Assembly: GCA_020853175.1 (NCBI GenBank)
Contig: JADYZK010000014.1
Span: forward strand, 1-7,092
DNA from: Bacteroidales bacterium
GTDB taxonomy: Bacteria; Bacteroidota; Bacteroidia; Bacteroidales; F082
DNA: 7,092 nt
Reading direction: 5' to 3'
Shown: piece by piece, positions 1 through 5,735 of the stretch
Numbering within the stretch: the first letter of the stretch is position 1
How the letters are laid out: the number at the start of each line of letters is the position of its first letter
The notes under the pieces: model-generated
Databases searched by the model: none
Told to the model about the DNA's origin: nothing
The model's input: only the letters and a program-made list of their open reading frames with translations
Made by a program: the position numbers and the translations under genes

Positions 1-953
1 TCATGCAGACGGTTGTAAAGGCAAACTTTGTCATACAGATAGTCGAAGCCGGCCTGAACAAACTCGGGATACAATCCCGGACGGTAAATTTCAGCTATCA
101 TGATGGTATCAGGAAATCGGAGGCGTATTTTATCAATGACCCATTTCCAAAAAGGAACAGGAACCATTTCGGCCATATCCGACCGAAAACCATCTACTCC
201 TTTAGCTAACCAAAATTTAAGGATGTGTTCCATTTTGAGCCACGTATCAGGTACCGGGTCAAAATGCGTTTGCTGATCGTTTTGATAATCAATGCCATAA
301 TTCAGTTTCACCGTTTCAAACCAATCATTGAGGGTGGGCATGGCATTGAAACAATCATTTCCGGTGGCTTTAGCAGGTTGCTCGATATAAACCTTATCGT
401 TTTGATACAAATCGCTTTCTCTGTAGGGAGACCAAAACGACTGATTTTGAACATAATAGAAATTATTATTCGGATGAAATGCCAGTTGAACCTGATCATT
501 GTAACCAAAATCGGAAACTGTTGCAGGCTTTCCAACGGAAGCATATTCACGCGCCAAATGATTGGGGACAAAATCCATCAGCACCTTCATTCCATGGTTA
601 TGAATACGACCTATTAAAGCCTCAAACTCGCTCATACGTTGGGAAACAACAACAGCCAAGTCAGGGTCAACATCATAATAATCATTGATGGCATAAGGCG
701 AACCCGCCAGCCCTTTCACCACTGAAGGATGGCTTTTTGGAATGCCATGAGCAGAATAATCAGTAAGTGTAGCATGACGAAGGATACCGGTGAGCCAAAT
801 ATGCGTGATGCCCATATCCTTTATTGCCAAAAGAGCCACATCGCTGATGTCGTCAAATTTGCCACAACCATTGGTATGAATTGTACCATTTATGCGACTG
901 CTCACTACCTTGTTTCCGAAAAGACGTGGAAAAAGTTGGTAAATGTTAACCAT
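1..953 (-). CDS. GH13 alpha-amylase family protein, C-terminus cut off by window edge
   Basis: This reading frame is open from ATG at 953 to the left edge without a stop, giving the first 317 residues; the end lies outside the window. It begins MVNIYQLFPRLFGN with no signal peptide, so a cytoplasmic enzyme is likely. GH13 (alpha/beta)8-barrel motifs are clear: region I VLMDFVPNH (residues 124-132), the nucleophile region VDGFRSDMAEM with Asp259, and the acid/base region IMIAEIY with Glu288. The third catalytic Asp would lie beyond the edge. Family members act on alpha-glucosidic bonds in starch, glycogen or maltodextrins; the exact specificity (amylase, glucosidase or transferase) cannot be told. 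An in-frame TAA lies 21 nt upstream of the ATG, with no other ATG in between, so the start is well supported. It has its own promoter-like element and follows a terminator, so it is probably transcribed separately from the four genes upstream. Confidence 0.9.
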   Translation of the reverse strand, partial: MVNIYQLFPRLFGNKVVSSRINGTIHTNGCGKFDDISDVALLAIKDMGITHIWLTGILRHATLTDYSAHGIPKSHPSVVKGLAGSPYAINDYYDVDPDLAVVVSQRMSEFEALIGRIHNHGMKVLMDFVPNHLAREYASVGKPATVSDFGYNDQVQLAFHPNNNFYYVQNQSFWSPYRESDLYQNDKVYIEQPAKATGNDCFNAMPTLNDWFETVKLNYGIDYQNDQQTHFDPVPDTWLKMEHILKFWLAKGVDGFRSDMAEMVPVPFWKWVIDKIRLRFPDTIMIAEIYRPGLYPEFVQAGFDYLYDKVCLYNRLH

Positions 954-974
954 TGTTTGTGTTATTTTTCCTTA

Positions 975-982
975 CAAAGGTA
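975..982 (-). promoter_or_regulatory. Bacteroidetes-type -7 promoter element TACCTTTG
   Basis: On the minus strand this reads TACCTTTG, an exact match to the TAnnTTTG -7 box used by the primary sigma factor of Bacteroidetes. It ends 21 nt before the ATG of the left-hand GH13 gene, implying a leader of only about 15 nt. No convincing TTTG -33 box is seen at the usual spacing, and an 8-base match can arise by chance. Its position directly upstream of the gene and downstream of a terminator is what supports it. Confidence 0.5.
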
Positions 983-1136
983 CATCAGATTTATCGAAAT
1001 AACTCCTTTTCGGACATTCATTTCAGAGACCGGCCTCATGCATAAGAAAGTGCTTTAAAAAAAAGATCAGTAAAGTAAGAAACCTATTCGCTTCAAGTTA
1101 AATGCAACAGTTGAAACAAATAATAAGGTTTGAAAT

Positions 1137-1175
1137 AAAAAAGGCTCTGTTCCTATGGGGTTCAAAGCCTTTTTT
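1137..1175 (-). terminator. Intrinsic terminator ending the kinase/phosphorylase transcription unit
   Basis: The arms AAAAAAGGCTTTG and CAGAGCCTTTTTT pair over 13 bp (one G-U pair) around a 13-nt loop. The stem is GC-rich in its middle and ends in a T run on the minus strand. It begins about 11 nt after the stop codon of the downstream kinase gene, as expected for a rho-independent terminator of that operon. A/T runs flank it on both sides, so it could also work on the plus strand, but no plus-strand gene is seen. Confidence 0.8.
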
Positions 1176-1185
1176 AATGTGTCAA

Positions 1186-1827
1186 TTAAGATGATGTTTT
1201 ACGCACCATATAGTCCATTCCTACCAAAACATCAGCGGTAGGCTTTAACTGTTGCACCTCCATGTGTTCTTTTTCAAGCACTTGCATACGGTATTCATTT
1301 TGAGGCTCTTTGCCACGAACAACTTGTGCTTTTTTCGTTTCATGATAAGTCAGTTCAATGAAAACGCGCAAATCCACTTCCGGCACTTTAATGGCGTACA
1401 AACCATCAATGATAAGCATATCAATGGTTTTGTAGTCGGTGGTGAGTTGGTCAATTTGTTCGGTAACCAAGTCCACGCAAGGTCCGGTGCTGATTGCGCC
1501 ATCTTTAAATTCGCGTAAGTTTCGGGTAATGGTATCCCAATCGTATTCACCCGGGCCAACCACATTATCAATGCCATTGGTTTTGCGCCATTCGGTGCGC
1601 TCCAAGGGGTGAATGCGATAATAGTTGTCAATGTGTAGGGGCTTTGCTATGATACCATGTTTACGCAAACCTTTAGCAATGACGTGAGCCAGTTCGGTTT
1701 TTCCTGAGCCCGATTCACCGGAAATGGCGACCATCATTTTTGGACGATAATTTTTTAGAATGATGTCTAAAATATCGGCTCCGGCTATGGTGTGCTTTTC
1801 TGTAATGAGCAATACGTCTCCAAGCAT
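1186..1827 (-). CDS. Uridine kinase/phosphoribulokinase-like P-loop kinase (paralogue A)
   Basis: This 213-residue protein has the fold signature of the uridine kinase/phosphoribulokinase group. The Walker A loop is GESGSGKT (37-44), the substrate-base motif HIDNYY carries Asp67 where uridine kinases have DSFY, and the Walker B-like strand MLIIDGLYA has Asp141. Other conserved blocks are ERTEWRKTNGID, GPGEYDWD (91-98), PCVDL (116-120) and FIELTYHETKKAQV. A YD...HSR nucleoside-recognition segment and an RRI.RD...RGR lid, both expected in true uridine kinases, are not visible, so the natural substrate is probably not uridine. It lies 43 nt downstream of a paralogue with which it shares about 44% identity (94 identical positions counted by hand) and is the last gene before a terminator. 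No signal peptide or membrane segment is present. Context suggests a role in sugar phosphorylation linked to the upstream phosphorylase; that is inference. Databases may call it uridine kinase by similarity. Confidence 0.82.
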   Translation of the reverse strand: MLGDVLLITEKHTIAGADILDIILKNYRPKMMVAISGESGSGKTELAHVIAKGLRKHGIIAKPLHIDNYYRIHPLERTEWRKTNGIDNVVGPGEYDWDTITRNLREFKDGAISTGPCVDLVTEQIDQLTTDYKTIDMLIIDGLYAIKVPEVDLRVFIELTYHETKKAQVVRGKEPQNEYRMQVLEKEHMEVQQLKPTADVLVGMDYMVRKTSS

Positions 1828-1870
1828 AAATTATATCTTTTTGATTATTAATTACTTAAAACAATTATTG

Positions 1871-2509
1871 TTACAAATGGTATTTGTCGAGGGTGGCATC
1901 AAAATCAAAGAAGAGGTTGATTCCATGTTTTAACCCGTGAACCATTTGGTGCTCACGTTCAAGAATTTGTTTTCTAAATTCCGTCATTTCTTCCTTTTCG
2001 CTATACACTTGCGCTTCTTTGGTTTCATCGTAGGTGAGTTCGATAAACACTTTAAAGTTAGATTGATTGAGCTTTGTAGCGTATAAACCATTGATTATCA
2101 ACACATCAATACCATCAAAAAAAGTAGTAAGAACATCAACTTCATCGGTAATCAAATCCACACATGGCATGGTTGATTCACGGTTTTGATAAAAATCGTC
2201 AATAACAAGGTTGATTTTGTTCCAATCATATTCGTCAGGTCCAACGCTTTCGATTCCGTTGAGCCGTCTCCAAGCCTTGCGCTCTTTAGGCTGGATTTTA
2301 TAAAAATCATCCAAATCAATGATTTTACAAACCACTCCTTGTTTTTTAAGTTTCTGTGCAATGGCATACGACAAAGTTGATTTTCCCGAACCTACTTCGC
2401 CGCCAATTGTGAGTATAAACTTGGGCTGCAACACTTTGTGCAATTCATCCGTAACCAATTGAGCCGCTTCAAGGTGCTTTTTTGTTACAGTAATTTTATC
2501 GTTTAACAT
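1871..2509 (-). CDS. Uridine kinase/phosphoribulokinase-like P-loop kinase (paralogue B)
   Basis: This 212-residue protein is the paralogue of the following gene and aligns with it end to end, with one single-residue gap. The Walker A loop is GEVGSGKST (37-45), the DSFY-equivalent is DLDDFY with Asp67, and further shared blocks are ERKAWRRLNGIE, GPDEYDW (90-96), PCVDLIT (115-121) and FIELTYDETKEAQV. At the end of the Walker B-like strand it has Asn140 (VLIINGLYA) where the neighbour has Asp141, so its metal handling or activity may differ. As in the paralogue, the nucleoside-recognition and lid motifs of uridine kinases are not visible. The C-terminus differs most (HGINLFFDFDATLDKYHL). It begins 75 nt after the GH65 fusion gene; no TAnnTTTG promoter element or clear terminator was seen in that gap, so cotranscription is likely. 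The start ATG at 2509 matches the paralogue's N-terminus (ML.D.....). Substrate unknown. Confidence 0.82.
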   Translation of the reverse strand: MLNDKITVTKKHLEAAQLVTDELHKVLQPKFILTIGGEVGSGKSTLSYAIAQKLKKQGVVCKIIDLDDFYKIQPKERKAWRRLNGIESVGPDEYDWNKINLVIDDFYQNRESTMPCVDLITDEVDVLTTFFDGIDVLIINGLYATKLNQSNFKVFIELTYDETKEAQVYSEKEEMTEFRKQILEREHQMVHGLKHGINLFFDFDATLDKYHL

Positions 2510-2584
2510 AATTTTTTAGGGTGTTTTGAATAAAAATTCATTTCATTGTCCTTGTGAACGAGGATAAACGCCAGCGATTGGATT

Positions 2585-5500
2585 TCATTTCTTCTCGAAA
2601 GCATTCCATGTATTTTCTTGTAAATCATAGAGTTGATCATCCAACTGAATGACAGCTTGTTTGTCAGTAAAGATACGATATTTCGTAGGACTCAGCTCAA
2701 ACTGGTAACGCACACCTTTAAAGTTCAACTGAAATGCCATTGTTTTCCAGTTGTGGGGCAAATTTGGTTTGAGAGAAAGCATTTCATCACGGAAATTGAT
2801 GCCTGCAAAGGTGTTGAGAGCAATTAAAATGGTTCCGGCCATCACACCTGCATGAATGCCCTCGCCCGTTGTACCTCCTTGAATATCAATAAAATCACTA
2901 CCAAGAGCATCTTGATACAATTCAAGACTTAGCTCGGTATTACCAACCATGGCGGCCAAACGGGCATGAACAACCCTGCTCAAAGTGGAACCATGCGAAG
3001 TGCGCTGCAAATAATAATTCAAATTACGTTGCAGATAGTCATCGGGCAATTCATAATTGAGTTGATGCAGCAATTGATCCACTTCGTCCTTGTTAAGGTT
3101 GTAAAAAGTCATCAAAGTGTCGGCCTGCTTAGCAACTTTATAGGCATCAGGCGACTTACCTTCCGCTTTAAGGATGCGATCCATGCGGTAAACATTGCCA
3201 TATTTCTGACGGTAATAATCCCAATCCAACTCTTTCAAATCAAAATAGCCATCATATTGGGCAATGATACCATCTTCATTGATAACAAGATTCAAAGCTG
3301 AAGCAATGGCTGACCAATGCTGTAATTCGCCGGGATTGAAGCCAAGCTTTAGCAGGGTTTCAGAGCCAACAATTTTTTGGATTTCAACGGTTTTGCCCAG
3401 CATCCAGGCTACCATCAGATTGGTGTAAGCATTGTCTTTTAAGCCGCCTTCGTTGCTGTCGGGCGTATGCTCATGAAATTCGTCGGGTCCCATGACGCCA
3501 TGTATTTCATAACGGCTGGTATTAGGGTTGAATTTCGATTTTCCGGCCCAGAAGCGGCAGATTTCAAAAAACATTTCAGTCCCATATTGTTTTAAAAACG
3601 CTGTATCATTTGAAATCCAATAATAGTCCCAAATATTATAGGCAATTGCCAAAGAGACGTGTCGCTGCAGAGCGCTGTGATCGTCGCCCCATTCGCCCGT
3701 AAGCGGGTTTAAATGAACTACTTGTGTTTCTTCGCGGCCATCGCTACCACTTTGCCACGGATACATGGCACCTTGGTATCCATGAGTAGCAGCATATTTT
3801 TTCGCTTCATTCAAACGCCGGTAGCGATACATCAGCATTGATTTCGCAACATGCGGCAAATGAAGATCATAAAGCGGAAGGATAAACAATTCGTCCCAAA
3901 AAATATGACCGCGATAAGCTTCGCCATGCAGACCACGAGCCGTGATGCTGGCATCCAATTTTTCATTGAATGGAGATACCGAGCTGAGCAAGTGATAGAT
4001 ATGCAAGCGCAAAAGCTTTTGTGAGCTGCGATCGCCGGTGATTTTAATGTCGAATGCCTCCCAAAGCTTGGCCCATTTATCTGCACTTTGCTGATGAAGC
4101 TTTTCAAATGTCATTTCATCGTTCAAAGCATGAACGGCACTGTCTAAAGCATCATCAACAAAGCTTTCTTTATCAGAGCTGATGGCAACAATTTTTTCAA
4201 GTGTATATTCCTGATTTTGATTGATATATGCCTCATAAATGCCAAAAGCTGTCCCTTCACCAAATTCAGTTTGCATTGAAACTTTACGCAGTTTTTTATC
4301 AACGAATGTTTGATGATTTGCTGCCTCACAAATCTGAAAACCCGATTGTGTTGTTTGAACCAAAACAAAGATTGTATTTTTTTCAACACCACTTTTCAGT
4401 GGTCTCAAATGTTTCTGATTCAACGACTTATAACGTTCGACCCCTGCATTGATTAAATGACCGTCAATACCGCTTTTAACAGAAATTTTTCCACTGTAAT
4501 TGAGTGGTTTGATGGAATAACGCAAGGCTGCAACCTTCATATTGTCCATGCTGGCAAAGCGTTCCGAAACGATTTCAGTCTTTCTGCCCTGTTGATCCTC
4601 CACCACCATTGTGCGCAGAAACAAACCGGACTGAAGCTGAAGCACCCGCTTGAAAGAAATGATTTTCGTTTGGGAAAAGTCGAACCATTTGCCTTCGTCT
4701 ATTTTAAAGGTGATGGGTAGCCAATTGGGCAAGTTGACAAAATCTTCATTTTCAACATCACGTCCAGAGACATTGGTAACCAAGCGATTATACATTCCGG
4801 CCAAATAAGTTCCGGGATAATTTATTGCGTTGGCTTCACTTTCTTCAGCTGCACCTCTTGTGCCAAAATAACCATTTCCGACGGTGAGCAAGGCCTCACG
4901 TGACCGCTCCTTTTTGGGATCGTAATCATGATAGGTGATGGACCATTCGTCTTGTTGAAGGCCTTTTAAGAACCAGTCATCTAAGTCGTTGAAAGAAATT
5001 TCGGAAAGATCAGTTACAACGATGTCAGCACCATTGAGATAAAGTTCTTCGACATTTTCTTCGCGGGCAATTCCCAGAACCAGCCCAAAATTACCATTGC
5101 GCCCTGCTTGAACGCCCGAAACAGCATCTTCAACAACAATAGTACGCTCAATATCACAACCTAAATTTTTTGCAGCAGTGGTAAAAATATCTGCTTCAGG
5201 CTTTCCCTGTAACCCCATTTCAGCAGAAACAACTCCATCAACGCGCGTTTCATCAAGATACATCAAACCGGCGGCTTCAAGAACGGCTTCACAATTTTTG
5301 CTCGATGAAGCCACCCCTACCCGATAACCTTGATCGCGCAAGGTTTTCATAAAAGCAACGGTTGAAGGGTACACCTCAACGCCATCGCGCCGAAGCACCT
5401 CATTGAAGGCATCGTTTTTCATATTGCCTAAGCCACAAACTGTTTCCATTGAAGGCATATCGCTTGGGTCGCCATAGGGCAAATCAATGTTCCGCGACTG

Positions 5501-5722
5501 CAAAAAATCGGCAACGCCCTTGTAGCGCGGCTTTCCGTCAACATAAGGCAGATAATCATCTTTGTGCGTGAAGGCTTTAAAGGCAGTTCTGTTGGCCGAG
5601 GCGTGTGCTATCAAAAAGTCGTCAAACATTTTTTTCCAGGCCGCACTGTGCGCCAAAGCAGTTTTTGTAATCACGCCATCAAGATCGAAAATGACGGCAT
5701 CGAAGCTATGTTGTTGTTTCAT
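2585..5722 (-). CDS. Beta-phosphoglucomutase-like HAD domain fused to GH65 disaccharide phosphorylase-like domain
   Basis: From the preferred ATG at 5722 the protein has 1045 residues. Residues about 1-245 are a HAD domain of beta-phosphoglucomutase type: FDLDGVITKTA with nucleophile Asp13 and Asp15, SSSKN with Lys142, GKPEADIF with Lys174, and VVEDA with Glu198/Asp199. Residues about 255 to the end are GH65: an N-terminal beta-sandwich, then the (alpha/alpha)6 catalytic barrel with HIFWDELF (606-613), YPWQSGSDGREE, the general-acid motif GVMGPDEFHE with Glu748, KQAD (865-868), HGSTLS (910-915) and GGTTGEGIHAG (949-959); the last two match the region that binds phosphate in phosphorylases. 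Inferred role: phosphorolysis of an alpha-glucosyl disaccharide (maltose, trehalose or similar) to glucose and beta-glucose 1-phosphate, then conversion to glucose 6-phosphate. Specificity cannot be read here, and some GH65 members hydrolyse instead. The frame extends upstream to ATG at 5827 and 5752, but both overlap the preceding gene; 5722 leaves a 13-nt gap and places the HAD motif at a normal distance. No signal peptide is seen. Confidence 0.9.
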   Translation of the reverse strand: MKQQHSFDAVIFDLDGVITKTALAHSAAWKKMFDDFLIAHASANRTAFKAFTHKDDYLPYVDGKPRYKGVADFLQSRNIDLPYGDPSDMPSMETVCGLGNMKNDAFNEVLRRDGVEVYPSTVAFMKTLRDQGYRVGVASSSKNCEAVLEAAGLMYLDETRVDGVVSAEMGLQGKPEADIFTTAAKNLGCDIERTIVVEDAVSGVQAGRNGNFGLVLGIAREENVEELYLNGADIVVTDLSEISFNDLDDWFLKGLQQDEWSITYHDYDPKKERSREALLTVGNGYFGTRGAAEESEANAINYPGTYLAGMYNRLVTNVSGRDVENEDFVNLPNWLPITFKIDEGKWFDFSQTKIISFKRVLQLQSGLFLRTMVVEDQQGRKTEIVSERFASMDNMKVAALRYSIKPLNYSGKISVKSGIDGHLINAGVERYKSLNQKHLRPLKSGVEKNTIFVLVQTTQSGFQICEAANHQTFVDKKLRKVSMQTEFGEGTAFGIYEAYINQNQEYTLEKIVAISSDKESFVDDALDSAVHALNDEMTFEKLHQQSADKWAKLWEAFDIKITGDRSSQKLLRLHIYHLLSSVSPFNEKLDASITARGLHGEAYRGHIFWDELFILPLYDLHLPHVAKSMLMYRYRRLNEAKKYAATHGYQGAMYPWQSGSDGREETQVVHLNPLTGEWGDDHSALQRHVSLAIAYNIWDYYWISNDTAFLKQYGTEMFFEICRFWAGKSKFNPNTSRYEIHGVMGPDEFHEHTPDSNEGGLKDNAYTNLMVAWMLGKTVEIQKIVGSETLLKLGFNPGELQHWSAIASALNLVINEDGIIAQYDGYFDLKELDWDYYRQKYGNVYRMDRILKAEGKSPDAYKVAKQADTLMTFYNLNKDEVDQLLHQLNYELPDDYLQRNLNYYLQRTSHGSTLSRVVHARLAAMVGNTELSLELYQDALGSDFIDIQGGTTGEGIHAGVMAGTILIALNTFAGINFRDEMLSLKPNLPHNWKTMAFQLNFKGVRYQFELSPTKYRIFTDKQAVIQLDDQLYDLQENTWNAFEKK

Positions 5723-5735
5723 GGTGAAGTTCAGT

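Noticed and set aside
1..953. Suspicion that the left GH13 gene is a frameshifted pseudogene
   Set aside because: Reading the minus strand from ATG at 953 gives one unbroken frame to the edge with all expected motifs; it lacks a stop only because the window ends.
225..1058. Several plus-strand open frames (225-617, 479-688, 729-1058)
   Set aside because: The first two lie wholly inside, and the third mostly inside, the minus-strand GH13 gene, which has catalytic motifs; the translations look like antisense noise.
2510..2584. Internal promoter or terminator between the GH65 fusion and the kinases
   Set aside because: No TAnnTTTG box was found on the minus strand; the only hairpin (TGAAT-TTTT-ATTCA) is short and AT-only, too weak to call.
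2966..3301. 111-codon plus-strand open frame rich in isoleucine
   Set aside because: It is antisense to the conserved GH65 C-terminal region; hydrophobicity comes from the reverse complement of the coding strand, not a real membrane protein.
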